From positions 186,001 to 250,000 of the forward strand of contig CAKOSX010000002.1 in the NCBI GenBank assembly GCA_934119935.1: DNA of 64,000 nucleotides, read 5' to 3'. The translations under genes were made by a program, and so were the position numbers. The notes below the pieces were generated by a model. The model searched no databases, was not told the origin of the DNA, and saw only the letters and a list, made by a program, of their open reading frames with translations. Source of the DNA: an uncultured Clostridia bacterium. Its GTDB lineage: Bacteria > Bacillota > Clostridia > TANB77 > CAG-508. Of this stretch, positions 16,629-26,678 are shown in pieces; position 1 is the stretch's first letter, and each line of letters starts with the position of its first letter.

Positions 16629-18365
16629 ATGATAAAAAAACTTGCAAAATCGATTAGAGAATATAAAAAAGAATCAATTTTAACACCGATTTTTGTATCA
16701 TTGGAAGTTGTTATGGAAGTTATAATTCCACTTCTTATGGCAAACTTAATTGATAAAGGAATGTACGATGGCAACATGAACGAAGTTTTAAAAATAGGAT
16801 TAGAGCTGGTCGGAGCTGCGATGTTATCATTAATATTCGGTGTGCTGTCTGGTTCTGTTGCTGCTAAGGCTTCTGCTGGATTTGCTAAAAACCTAAGAAA
16901 GGATTTGTATTACAAGGTACAAGATTTTTCTTTTTCAAACATAGATAAGTTCAGCACAGCCAGCATTATTACAAGATTGACAACAGATGTAACTTATGTG
17001 CAAATGGCATTTCAAATGATTATAAGAATAGCAGTAAGAACTCCGCTAATGTTAGTTTTTTCGCTAATAATGGCATTTGGAATAAACAAGGAATTGTCTC
17101 TAATATTTTTAATTTTGATACCGATTGTTGGTGTAGTTTTGGGGCTAATCAGTACAAAGGTTTATCCGATTTTTGATAGAGTGTTTAAGAAATACGATAA
17201 CTTAAACGAGATAGTAGAAGAAAATGTTAGCTCGATAAGAGTTGTAAAATCTTATGTACTAGAAGAAAAAGAGAAAGAAAAGTTCGAAAAGACTTCTAAT
17301 GAAATTTATAAGGATTTCACAAAAGCAGAGAAAATAATGGCTTTAAATAGTCCTGTTATGCAATTTGCAATATATTCTGCATTAATTCTAATTTCATGGT
17401 TTGGTGCAAAAATAATAGTAAACTCACACATGACAGCACTTACAACAGGTGAACTTACAAGCTTATTAACATATTCAATTCAAATTTTATCAAGTTTGAT
17501 GATGTTAACAATGATTCTTGTAATGTGCACAATGTCTAAGGCTTCTGCACAAAGAATAGTAGAAATATTAAATGAAGAACCAGATTTGAAGAATAAGAAA
17601 AATCCAATCGAAGAAGTAAGAAATGGAGATATAGAATTCCAAAATGTTGGATTTAGCTATGTTGGTAAAAAGAATAAAGAAGTATTAAAGAATATAAATC
17701 TAAAAATAAAATCTGGTGAAACCGTTGGTATAATTGGTGGAACCGGAGATGGAAAGTCTAGCCTAATTAATCTAATTCCAAGACTATATGATGTTTCAGA
17801 AGGAAAAGTATTGGTCGGGGGAGTAAATGTAAAAGATTATGACTTAAAATCTTTAAGAGACCAAGTTGCAAATGTGCTTCAAAAAAATGTATTATTCTCT
17901 GGAACAATAAAAGAAAATATTCGTTGGGGAGACGAGAATGCGTCAGACGAAGAGGTGGAAAGAGTGTGCAAACTAGCACAAGCAGACGAATTTATACAAG
18001 GCTTTGATAAAAAATATGATACCTATATAGAACAAGGTGGTACAAACGTATCTGGAGGACAGAAGCAAAGACTATGTATTGCAAGAGCCTTGCTAAAGAA
18101 ACCTAAAATTTTAATTTTAGATGATTCAACTAGTGCGGTAGACACAAAAACAGACAGCTTAATCAGAAAGGCATTTAGAGAAGAAATTCCAAACACTACA
18201 AAGATAATAATTGCACAAAGAATTTCATCTGTACAAGATGCAGATAAAATTGTGGTTATGGATAATGGAAAAATAGACGCTATTGGAACTCATGAGGAAT
18301 TATTAAAGAGTAATAAGATTTATAAAGAAGTTTATGAGTCTCAAACCAAAGGCGTTGAAGAATAA
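16629..18365 (+). CDS. ABC exporter half-transporter with degenerate ATP site
   Basis: 578 residues: six-helix transmembrane domain (~1-310) and ATPase domain (~335-575). Walker A is GGTGDGKSS near 370, signature VSGGQKQR, Walker B ILILDDSTSAVD. The catalytic Glu after Walker B is Asp, the hallmark of the non-hydrolysing site in heterodimeric exporters (TM287/288, BmrCD type). The canonical partner is encoded 57 nt downstream. Likely exports drugs or lipids; substrate unknown. Confidence 0.92.
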   Translation: MIKKLAKSIREYKKESILTPIFVSLEVVMEVIIPLLMANLIDKGMYDGNMNEVLKIGLELVGAAMLSLIFGVLSGSVAAKASAGFAKNLRKDLYYKVQDFSFSNIDKFSTASIITRLTTDVTYVQMAFQMIIRIAVRTPLMLVFSLIMAFGINKELSLIFLILIPIVGVVLGLISTKVYPIFDRVFKKYDNLNEIVEENVSSIRVVKSYVLEEKEKEKFEKTSNEIYKDFTKAEKIMALNSPVMQFAIYSALILISWFGAKIIVNSHMTALTTGELTSLLTYSIQILSSLMMLTMILVMCTMSKASAQRIVEILNEEPDLKNKKNPIEEVRNGDIEFQNVGFSYVGKKNKEVLKNINLKIKSGETVGIIGGTGDGKSSLINLIPRLYDVSEGKVLVGGVNVKDYDLKSLRDQVANVLQKNVLFSGTIKENIRWGDENASDEEVERVCKLAQADEFIQGFDKKYDTYIEQGGTNVSGGQKQRLCIARALLKKPKILILDDSTSAVDTKTDSLIRKAFREEIPNTTKIIIAQRISSVQDADKIVVMDNGKIDAIGTHEELLKSNKIYKEVYESQTKGVEE

Positions 18366-18422
18366 TTAAATTTAATTCTTTTTCAAAGTATCAGAATAAT
18401 AGAAAGGAGATTATATTGTAGA

Positions 18423-20288
18423 ATGAAAAAACAAAATATAAGTATGCAAACATTAAAAAGATTATTTGGATATATAACAAGAGATTATAAGAAACAATTT
18501 GCAATAGTGGTTATTTGCATAATACTAAGTGCGGTAGCAAGTGTTTCTGGAGCTCTTTTCTTACAAAAATTGATAGACAATTACATAACACCGTTGTTAT
18601 CAGTAGAAAATCCAGTGTTCACGCCATTGCTAAAAGCAATTTGTACACTTATTGCAATCTATTTAGTTGGAATTGTGTCAACATATATTTATAATAGAAC
18701 GATGACAGTAATTGCACAAGGTACCGAGAAAAACATAAGGGACGAAATGTTCTCTAAAATGCAGACTTTCCCAATAAAATATTTCGACACGAACACTCAT
18801 GGAGATATCATGAGCCATTATACGAATGACGCAGATACTTTAAATGAAATGATTTCGAGAAGCATGCCACAGCTTATATCATCGAGTGTTTCAATAATTG
18901 CAGTATTCTGTTCTATGCTATATGTGAGCTGGCAATTAACAATATTTGTAGTTGCTTTTGTTGCTATAATGTTAGTCGTATCTAAGAATATTGCAGGAAA
19001 AAGCGGTAAATATTTCGTAGAACAACAAAAATCAATAGGAAAAGTAAATGGCTACATTGAAGAAATGATAAATGGCCAAAAGGTAATAAAAGTATTTACT
19101 CATGAAGAGAAGGCAAAAGAAGGATTCGACAAGATAAATGATGAACTATGCGATAATATGACAAAGGCAAACAGATATGCGAACATACTAATGCCTGCAC
19201 TTAACAATCTAGGAAACATTGAATATGCATTAGTCGCAATAATTGGTGGAGCATTAGCCATAAATGGTAAGGTAAGTTTAACAGTTGGAGCGCTTGCATC
19301 ATTCTTACAATTATCTAAGAGCTTCAACCAACCAATAATGCAAATTTCACAACAATTAAATTCAGTTATAATGGCTCTAGCCGGAGCAGAAAGAATATTC
19401 GAGCTAATGGACCAAGAGCCAGAAGTAGACGACGGAAAAGTAACACTCGTAAACGCAAACATAGACGAAAATGGCAATATTACGGAGTCAAAAGAAAGAA
19501 CTAACAAATGGGCATGGAAAGTTCCAAACGATGATGGAACATACAAATATGTTGAATTAAAAGGCTATGTAATATTAGAAAATGTAAGTTTTTCTTATGA
19601 TAAAGAAGAAATATTGCACGACATAAGCTTGTATGCAAAACCAGGTCAAAAAATAGCTTTTGTTGGAGCAACAGGAGCCGGAAAAACAACAATAACAAAC
19701 TTAATAAACCGTTTCTACGATGTTCAAAAAGGAAGAGTTACATATGACGGAATCGATGTAAAAGACATAAAGAAAGCAGATTTAAGACGTTCACTTGGAA
19801 TGGTTTTGCAAGACACAAATCTATTTACAGGAACAATAAGAGAAAATCTAAAATATGTATGTGAGGGAGCATCAGATGAGGACATGATAAAAGCAGCTAA
19901 AATTGCGAATGCACATGACTTTATAGAAATGCTTCCAAAAGGCTATGACACAATGCTTACAGCGAATGGTGGCAATCTATCACAAGGACAAAGACAGCTA
20001 TTATCAATAGCAAGAGCCGCATTAAGCGATCCACCAGTAATGATACTAGACGAAGCGACATCATCAATAGACACAAGAACAGAAAAAATAGTACAAGACG
20101 GAATGGACAAACTAATGGAAGGAAGAACAGTGTTTGTAATAGCACACAGACTTTCAACAGTAAGAAACTCAAAAGCAATAATGGTAATGGCTCACGGAAA
20201 AATTATAGAAAGAGGAGACCATAAAACGCTAATTGCAGAAAAAGGACAATATTATCAATTGTATACAGGAGCATTTGAGTTGGAATAG
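18423..20288 (+). CDS. ABC exporter half-transporter with canonical ATP site
   Basis: 621 residues: membrane domain to ~330, a linker insertion (~350-385), then an ATPase domain with Walker A GATGAGKTT near 415, signature LSQGQRQL and Walker B VMILDEATSSID with the catalytic Glu. The His switch is in VIAHRLSTVR. Forms a heterodimer with the upstream half-transporter. Start after GAAAGGAG. Confidence 0.93.
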   Translation: MKKQNISMQTLKRLFGYITRDYKKQFAIVVICIILSAVASVSGALFLQKLIDNYITPLLSVENPVFTPLLKAICTLIAIYLVGIVSTYIYNRTMTVIAQGTEKNIRDEMFSKMQTFPIKYFDTNTHGDIMSHYTNDADTLNEMISRSMPQLISSSVSIIAVFCSMLYVSWQLTIFVVAFVAIMLVVSKNIAGKSGKYFVEQQKSIGKVNGYIEEMINGQKVIKVFTHEEKAKEGFDKINDELCDNMTKANRYANILMPALNNLGNIEYALVAIIGGALAINGKVSLTVGALASFLQLSKSFNQPIMQISQQLNSVIMALAGAERIFELMDQEPEVDDGKVTLVNANIDENGNITESKERTNKWAWKVPNDDGTYKYVELKGYVILENVSFSYDKEEILHDISLYAKPGQKIAFVGATGAGKTTITNLINRFYDVQKGRVTYDGIDVKDIKKADLRRSLGMVLQDTNLFTGTIRENLKYVCEGASDEDMIKAAKIANAHDFIEMLPKGYDTMLTANGGNLSQGQRQLLSIARAALSDPPVMILDEATSSIDTRTEKIVQDGMDKLMEGRTVFVIAHRLSTVRNSKAIMVMAHGKIIERGDHKTLIAEKGQYYQLYTGAFELE

Positions 20289-20323
20289 GTTGCCAGTGCT
20301 AGGAGAGACAACCATATTTCCAA

Positions 20324-20606
20324 TTAAAATAAATCAGAATGAGTACCTGTTCTAAGAAGTGTTAAGATTAAAATATCATTATCAATTTGATATACTAATA
20401 ACCAATCTGGTTTTATATGACATTCATAGAATCCGTTCACTTTTGGGTTCTAATATATGATTACAATATTTAGGAGGTAAAGTTTCTCCGTTTGAAAGCA
20501 TAGAAACAACTTTGACGAATTCAGTTTCATCAAAGTTGTTTCTCTTTTTTAATTTATTAAAATCTTTAGTAAATTTATTAGTTTTATAAATTGAATATTT
20601 ACTCAT
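20324..20606 (-). pseudogene. YafQ/RelE-family toxin gene, frameshifted
   Basis: Read from 20606, the frame gives YSIYKTNKFTKDFNKLKKR...LPPKYCNHILEPK and stops after 60 residues. Shifting one base at the T-run 20441-20444 (A-run in the gene) restores a complete YafQ-type C-terminus, VNGFYECHIKPDWLLVYQID then LILTLLRTGTHSDLF, ending at 20324. The catalytic region lies after the break, so the toxin is probably inactive unless slippage occurs or the base is a sequencing error. It overlaps the antitoxin gene by 8 nt. Confidence 0.85.
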
Positions 20607-20883
20607 TTTTATTTAAATCCTCCATAAGTTCTTCAACATTATTAAAAGCTGTATATTTACTAGGATTATTTTTTATATCTTTTGCTTCATTCATTGCTTC
20701 AATTGTTTCTTTATTATATTTAGGAATTTCTATTTTAAATGGGATGCTGGCTGTTAAAGTGACTTGACGTAAAAATAATTTTATTGCTTCTGCCATTGTT
20801 AATCCTAAATAATTTAGAGTTTTTTCAGATTCTTTTTTTAATTCTGGCTCTATTCTAATATTGATATTTTCTGTTTTAGGCAT
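20599..20883 (-). CDS. RelB/DinJ-family antitoxin
   Basis: 94 residues. The N-terminal ribbon-helix-helix (INIRIEPELKKESEKTL, GLTMAEAIKLFLRQV) and PFKIEIP segment are RelB/DinJ features; the acidic C-terminus would wrap the toxin. GGAGGTG lies upstream of the start. Family antitoxins neutralise an mRNA-cleaving toxin and repress the operon; here the toxin gene is frameshifted while this gene is intact. Confidence 0.9.
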   Translation of the reverse strand: MPKTENINIRIEPELKKESEKTLNYLGLTMAEAIKLFLRQVTLTASIPFKIEIPKYNKETIEAMNEAKDIKNNPSKYTAFNNVEELMEDLNKNE

Positions 20884-21066
20884 TTAGTTCACCTCCATAA
20901 CATATTATACTTATAATAGCACAATGTATACACAATGTCAATACTAATATATAATATATGCAGAAATTTCTTATTTATTCAAAAATTTAAAAATGTCATT
21001 TATTTGTCACTTTGATATTGTATTATAATTTCAGTAAAAGAAAATTTGAAAAGAAAGGAAAATATA

Positions 21067-21747
21067 ATGGAAATTTTAAGAGTTGAAGATTTAGTTAAGA
21101 CTTATGGAAAAGGTGAAAATAAGGTTAATGCAGTTGACCACATTTCTTTTTCGATAGAGAAAGGAGAATTTGTTGCAATAGTTGGAGCTAGTGGAAGCGG
21201 AAAATCTACGTTGCTACATTTATTAGGAGGAGTTGATAGACCAACATCAGGTAAAGTATTCATAGATGGAAAAGACATTTATTCTTTAAATGATGATAAT
21301 CTGGCTATATTTAGAAGAAGACAAATTGGTTTAATCTATCAATTTTACAATTTAATCCCAATATTAAATGTAAGAGAAAATATAACATTGCCATGTGACT
21401 TAGACGGGCAAAAAGTTGATGAGAAAAGATTAGACGAGCTAATAAAAACATTAGGGTTAGAAAAAAGAGAGAAGCATCTGCCAAACCAATTATCTGGAGG
21501 ACAACAACAACGTGTATCAATAGGAAGAGCTATGATAAATAATCCAGCATTAATGCTAGCCGACGAGCCAACAGGAAACTTAGATTCAAAGGCTAGTGAT
21601 GAAATAATATCATTATTAAAATTATCAAACAAAAAGTTTAACCAGACTGTTGTAATAATTACTCACGACTTAGAAATAGCAAAAGAAGCAGAGAGAGTTA
21701 TAACAATAGAAGATGGAAAGATAATAAAGGATGAGAGGAATATATAA
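21067..21747 (+). CDS. ABC transporter ATP-binding protein (MacB/LolD/BceA type)
   Basis: 226 residues; ATG at 21067 is chosen over an upstream TTG because AAAGGAAA precedes it. Walker A GASGSGKST, Q-loop IYQFYNLIP, signature LSGGQQQR, Walker B LMLADEPTGNLD, His in ITHD. The stop codon overlaps the start of the FtsX-like permease (TAATG), showing a two-gene unit. Confidence 0.95.
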   Translation: MEILRVEDLVKTYGKGENKVNAVDHISFSIEKGEFVAIVGASGSGKSTLLHLLGGVDRPTSGKVFIDGKDIYSLNDDNLAIFRRRQIGLIYQFYNLIPILNVRENITLPCDLDGQKVDEKRLDELIKTLGLEKREKHLPNQLSGGQQQRVSIGRAMINNPALMLADEPTGNLDSKASDEIISLLKLSNKKFNQTVVIITHDLEIAKEAERVITIEDGKIIKDERNI

Positions 21748-24407
21748 TGAATGTTTTAAATAAGTTGACTAAGAAAAATTTATTTCTTAATAAGAAACGT
21801 ACTATTGTTACTATTATTGGAATTATGCTTTCTACTGCACTGGTTTGTGCGGTTGCGGGGCTGGTTACAAGTGCACAGCAGACTTTTGTAAATCTTATTA
21901 AGAATACTGATGGTGATTATCATATTTCATTTTCTAATGTGCCACAGGAACAACAGAAGTATATTATACAAAACAATGCGGTTGATAGTTATTATACTAC
22001 AAAAGAGCTTGGATACAGCAAGTTTGAAAGTATTCAAAATGAGGATAAACCATATATTTATGTGGTTGCTATGAATGAAAATGCTTTCGATAAAGGAGCA
22101 TATAAATTGACAGAAGGCCGAATGGCTCAAAATGAAAATGAGATTGTTATTCCACAGCATTTAATTGATAATGGTAGAGTTAAGATTAATGTTGGAGATA
22201 AGATTACTTTAAATGTTGGAACAAGAGAGCTAATGGACGGCAGTAAGCTTAATCAAAAAAATCCATATCTTGCAAGTTCGTCAAAAGAATATATATATCA
22301 AGAGACTGGAAAAGCCGGAGACAACGAAGATTATGAGGAGCAAATTGTTGATGGACAGAAAAAAGAATATACTGTTGTTGGAATAATGAAAAGACCAGGA
22401 GTTGAGCCTTATTCTGCACCAGGCTATACGGCAGTTACATATTCAAACGACGGTAAAAACGTTGGAAACGCAAAAAAAACAGTTTTGGCAAATACAAAAT
22501 CTGCTACAACAACAGCCAACTTCTATGTGACTCTAAAAAATCCAAAAGAATATGAAAATGTAAAGAATCAAATTAAAAATACTATAGAAGCTGAAACTGA
22601 TAGTGAAATTGAAGTAGATATTAATAAGGACTTATTAAGATTTGAAGGAGTTCTGAGTGAGAGTATATTAGGTGTTTTGTATAGAATTGCTGGTGTTATT
22701 ATAGTAATAATAGTTGTAAGTAGCGTGTTTGTAATAAGAAACAGCTTCAGTATTTCTGTATCTGAAAAAACAAAACAATATGGAATGCTAGCATCTGTTG
22801 GAGCAACTAAAAAACAAATAAAAAGAAGTGTTTTACAAGAAGGATTATATATTGGTATAGTTGCAATTCCACTTGGAATCTTATTAGGAATTGTTGCAAT
22901 AATAATTTTATTATGGATAGTAAATTTATTAATGGGAGACATGAAGGAAGGTACAGAATTTGTGTATAATGTACCAGGAATGGCAATTTTAATTTCAGTA
23001 GTAATTTCTGGCATTACAATATTTTTATCATGCTTAATTCCTGCAATAAAAGCATCTAGAATTCCACCAATCGAGGCAATACGTGGAACAGATGATATAA
23101 AAATAAAAGCTAAAAAAGTAAAAACATCAAAACTAACAAAAAAATTATTTGGAATAGGCGGAGTAATTGCAAGTAAAAACTTAAAAAGAAATAGAAAAAA
23201 ATACAGAACAACAGTAGTGTCGCTAGTTGTAAGTATATCAATATTCATAGCACTTTCATCATTTTTAACTTATGGACAGATGATTACAGGCTCATATTAT
23301 ACAGATTTAAACTATAACATAGCTGTAAATGGTGGAAATGAAGCATTATATGAAAAAATTGCGACATGGAGCGGAATAAATAGCTACAGTTATTCATACC
23401 AGACTAGTGCTGAGATAGACGTAAACAAATATGGAACAGACTTTGCTAAAGAAGAATTAGAAAATAAAAAACAGATATATGAAGAAGACTTCCCAGAAGA
23501 TGTTGGAAAATATGAATATAATACTCTAGGTTTGACAATTGTTATGGTTAACAATGACTACTTCAAGTCATATGTAAAAAGCCTTGGAATGAACGAGAAA
23601 GATTATTCAAATATAGCAATACTTGGAGACGACATGATACATTATCTAGGGCAAGGAAAATCTAAGGTTGAGCATTATTTTAATGTTAAAGCTGGAGACT
23701 CAATGGAAGTTACTATGGATGATGAGCAAAAGCAAATTAAGATTTCTAAAATTACAACAGAAAGACCAATGGGATATGAAAGCTGTTATACAGAGGGAGG
23801 CTACTTATTTGTATCTGAGGACTATCCAGTAGTTACTAAAGATAAGAGCGAATTGAATAGCGGAAACTTATGCATAGATGCACAAAAACCATCAGAAATA
23901 GAAAACAAGCTAACAGACCTTAAAAAAGAAGGCGAAGAATTTGAAGATATAATGATAACAAATTTAGCTGAGTATGCAGATCAACAAAAAAGAATAATAA
24001 TACTAGTATCAATATTCTTGTATGGGTTCATAGCAGTAATCACACTAATTGGTGTAACTAACATATTCAACACAATAACAACAAACATGATACTACGCTC
24101 AAAAGAATTTGCAAACCTAAAATCAATAGGAATGACAACAAAAGAATTTAACAAAATGATAAAATTAGAGAGCATAATGTATGGAGCAAAATCATTGCTA
24201 ATAGGAATACCAATAGGGCTTTTTGGCTCGTATGAAGTATTCAAATCATTTACAAACTCAATAGACTTTGGATTCATAGTACCATGGCAAGCAATAATAA
24301 TTTCTGTAATATTCGTATTTATAATAGTAGGACTAACAATGAAATACTCACTAAACAAAATAAACAAACAAAATATTATAGAAACAATAAGACAGGACAA
24401 TATATAA
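21747..24407 (+). CDS. FtsX-like ABC transporter permease
   Basis: 886 residues with the MacB/FtsX type VII layout: N-terminal helix (~20-40), extracellular domain, three helices (~310-450), then a second copy of the arrangement starting near 480 (LKRNRKKYRTTVVSLVVSIS) with a second extracellular domain and three final helices (~755-870). ASVGATKKQIKRSVLQEGLY and LKSIGMTTKEFNKMIKLES are the paired coupling motifs contacting the ATPase. Probably a mechanotransmission or peptide-resistance system rather than a classical importer. The two-component pair at 28.7 kb is of a kind often linked to such transporters, but it is not adjacent here. Confidence 0.93.
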   Translation: MNVLNKLTKKNLFLNKKRTIVTIIGIMLSTALVCAVAGLVTSAQQTFVNLIKNTDGDYHISFSNVPQEQQKYIIQNNAVDSYYTTKELGYSKFESIQNEDKPYIYVVAMNENAFDKGAYKLTEGRMAQNENEIVIPQHLIDNGRVKINVGDKITLNVGTRELMDGSKLNQKNPYLASSSKEYIYQETGKAGDNEDYEEQIVDGQKKEYTVVGIMKRPGVEPYSAPGYTAVTYSNDGKNVGNAKKTVLANTKSATTTANFYVTLKNPKEYENVKNQIKNTIEAETDSEIEVDINKDLLRFEGVLSESILGVLYRIAGVIIVIIVVSSVFVIRNSFSISVSEKTKQYGMLASVGATKKQIKRSVLQEGLYIGIVAIPLGILLGIVAIIILLWIVNLLMGDMKEGTEFVYNVPGMAILISVVISGITIFLSCLIPAIKASRIPPIEAIRGTDDIKIKAKKVKTSKLTKKLFGIGGVIASKNLKRNRKKYRTTVVSLVVSISIFIALSSFLTYGQMITGSYYTDLNYNIAVNGGNEALYEKIATWSGINSYSYSYQTSAEIDVNKYGTDFAKEELENKKQIYEEDFPEDVGKYEYNTLGLTIVMVNNDYFKSYVKSLGMNEKDYSNIAILGDDMIHYLGQGKSKVEHYFNVKAGDSMEVTMDDEQKQIKISKITTERPMGYESCYTEGGYLFVSEDYPVVTKDKSELNSGNLCIDAQKPSEIENKLTDLKKEGEEFEDIMITNLAEYADQQKRIIILVSIFLYGFIAVITLIGVTNIFNTITTNMILRSKEFANLKSIGMTTKEFNKMIKLESIMYGAKSLLIGIPIGLFGSYEVFKSFTNSIDFGFIVPWQAIIISVIFVFIIVGLTMKYSLNKINKQNIIETIRQDNI

Positions 24408-24437
24408 AATTATAAATATTAATAAGTTGTAACTAGC

Positions 24438-24470
24438 AAAAGACTGGATTATAATTAATCTGGTCTTTTT
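24438..24470 (+). terminator. Intrinsic terminator after the FtsX-type operon
   Basis: AAAAGACTGGATTA pairs with TAATCTGGTCTTTT, followed by a T-run. Confidence 0.8.
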
Positions 24471-24556
24471 GTTTGAAAAAAATTTGTATAACTGATGCTA
24501 TTCGTAGTTTAGTATGATATAATGTAATGGAAAATAGAGGTTGGGAGAAAATAGCA

Positions 24557-26602
24557 ATGAAAAGTAAGAAGTTTATAATTATTGTAATAAGCATTATTCT
24601 AATATTAGCGATATCTGTGGGAATAGGAATAACGATTTATTTTAACAATAAACCTAAAAATAAACCGGAAAACGTATTGCAGACTTTTGCTTCATATATT
24701 AATGATAAGAAGTATGAAGATATGTATTCTTTGTTATCATCAAAAAGCAAAGCTAATATTTCGGAAGAAGATTTTATTAAGAGAAATAAAAATATTTATG
24801 AAGGCATAGAGGCTAAAAATTTTAGTGTTGACATACAGAGTATAGAAAATGAAAATAAATTAGCAAAAGTTACATATAAAAATAGTATGGATACAATGTC
24901 TGGACATGTTGACTTCGTAAATACTGTAACTCTTGAATTGAACGAAGAAAAAGAATATAAGATAGATTGGACGTCTAACTTAATTTTTCCAAAGTTGAAT
25001 ACCGAAGATAAGGTGAGGGTAAAGACCATAGAAGCAAAGAGAGGTAGTATTTTAGATAGAAATGGAGAATACTTGGCAACAAATGGAGTTGCTTCGCAAA
25101 TAGGCCTTGTTCCTGGAAAGATGAGTGATAATAAGGAAGAAAATATTGAAAAAATTGCTGAACTTTTAAATATGACTTCAGCTGGTATAAATAGCGAGCT
25201 TTCGGCATCATATGTCAAGGCTGATACTTTTGTTCCGTTAAAGACTGTGGGAAAGAATGAAATGGAATTAAAGAATAAATTACTAGAGATAAAAGGAATA
25301 AAAATAATTGATACAGATGAGAGAATATATCCACAGGGAGTGTCAACCTCTCAATTAGTGGGCTACATCCAACCAATAAATTCAGAAGAGTTGAAAGAAA
25401 AGGCAAAAGAGGGGTATACTTCAAGTAGTAAAATTGGAAAATATGGATTAGAACGTGCTTACGAAAGCACTCTAAGAGCAGTAAACGGTTCAGAAATCTA
25501 CATAGAAGATGCAAATGGAAATAAGAAAACATCTATTGCAAAACAAGAACAAAAAGACGGTCAAGATGTGAAATTGACAATAGATAGTAAATTACAACAG
25601 ACTGTATATGAACAGTTTAAAGATGACAAGAGTGCTGTTGTTGTTATGAACCCGAAGACGGGAGAAGTGCTTGCACTTGCAAGTTGCCCATCATTTGATT
25701 CCAATGATTTTAGCTTAGGAATGACAACGGCAGATTATAAGAATTTAACGGAAAACCCAGATAATTTATTATATAATAGATATTTGGCAACATATGCTCC
25801 GGGGTCATCATTTAAACCAATAATTGGTGCAATAGGATTAACTACTGGTGCTTTTTCGGCAGATGATGACTTTGGCAGAAGCGGAACAAAGTGGCAGAAC
25901 GATAGTTCTTGGGGCGATTTCTATATAACAACACTTTCTACATATAGTGGACCGGCAAATCTGAAAAATGCATTAATACATTCAGATAACATATATTTTG
26001 CTAAGGCTGCTTTAAAAATAGGAGGCAAAAATCTAATAAATTCACTAAAAAATATAGGATTTGGACAACAAATTGAATTTCCACAAACAATAAGCAAGTC
26101 TTCGTACTCAAACAGTGAAAGCTTTACAAACGAAACACAGCTTGCAAATTCCGGATATGGTCAAGGCGAAGTCCTAGTAAACCCAATAAATATGGCAATG
26201 ATGTATTCGGCATTTGTAAACGAGGGCAATATGATAATGCCATACTTGGAATATAAAGAAAATGCAAGTTCACAAACGGCTAAATATTATAAAGAAAATG
26301 CATTTTCAAAAGAAGCCGCAAATGAGGTAAGAGACGACTTAATACAGGTTGTAGAAAATCCGAGTGGTACAGCGCATTCGGCAAAAATCGAAGGAAAAAC
26401 AATAGCAGGAAAAACAGGAACAGCAGAAATAAAACAATCAAAGGACGACACCGAAGGCACAGAAATAGGCTGGTTTAATGCATTCAACGTAGGAGAAAGC
26501 GATGCAAACTCTCTATTAATAGTAAGCATGGTAGAAAACGTAAAAGGAAAAGGCGGCAGTCATTATTTATTACCAAAAGTAAGAGCAATTTTCGCCCAAT
26601 AG
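24557..26602 (+). CDS. Class B penicillin-binding protein (transpeptidase)
   Basis: 681 residues; ATG at 24557 preceded by GGGAG. Residues ~5-30 are a membrane anchor, ~40-145 an NTF2-like (MecA N-terminal type) domain, ~150-300 a dimerisation domain, and the rest a transpeptidase with SSFK (Ser 417), SDN near 476 and KTGTAE near 619. It cross-links peptidoglycan outside the membrane. The last three residues (FAQ) and the TAG stop come from a REP2 copy, so the natural C-terminus has been replaced or trimmed. Confidence 0.93.
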   Translation: MKSKKFIIIVISIILILAISVGIGITIYFNNKPKNKPENVLQTFASYINDKKYEDMYSLLSSKSKANISEEDFIKRNKNIYEGIEAKNFSVDIQSIENENKLAKVTYKNSMDTMSGHVDFVNTVTLELNEEKEYKIDWTSNLIFPKLNTEDKVRVKTIEAKRGSILDRNGEYLATNGVASQIGLVPGKMSDNKEENIEKIAELLNMTSAGINSELSASYVKADTFVPLKTVGKNEMELKNKLLEIKGIKIIDTDERIYPQGVSTSQLVGYIQPINSEELKEKAKEGYTSSSKIGKYGLERAYESTLRAVNGSEIYIEDANGNKKTSIAKQEQKDGQDVKLTIDSKLQQTVYEQFKDDKSAVVVMNPKTGEVLALASCPSFDSNDFSLGMTTADYKNLTENPDNLLYNRYLATYAPGSSFKPIIGAIGLTTGAFSADDDFGRSGTKWQNDSSWGDFYITTLSTYSGPANLKNALIHSDNIYFAKAALKIGGKNLINSLKNIGFGQQIEFPQTISKSSYSNSESFTNETQLANSGYGQGEVLVNPINMAMMYSAFVNEGNMIMPYLEYKENASSQTAKYYKENAFSKEAANEVRDDLIQVVENPSGTAHSAKIEGKTIAGKTGTAEIKQSKDDTEGTEIGWFNAFNVGESDANSLLIVSMVENVKGKGGSHYLLPKVRAIFAQ

Positions 26603-26623
26603 GGACGCCCCTTTTTGGGCGAA
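26589..26623 (+). repeat. REP2 copy 2, supplying the stop codon of the PBP gene
   Basis: TTTCGCCCAATAGGGACGCC through GGGCGAAA. The in-frame CCCAATAG inside the repeat terminates the upstream gene. Confidence 0.88.
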
Positions 26624-26678
26624 AGTCACTTAAAAGTCACAAATGAATGATAAATTTAATACAGAAAATGAGGATAAC

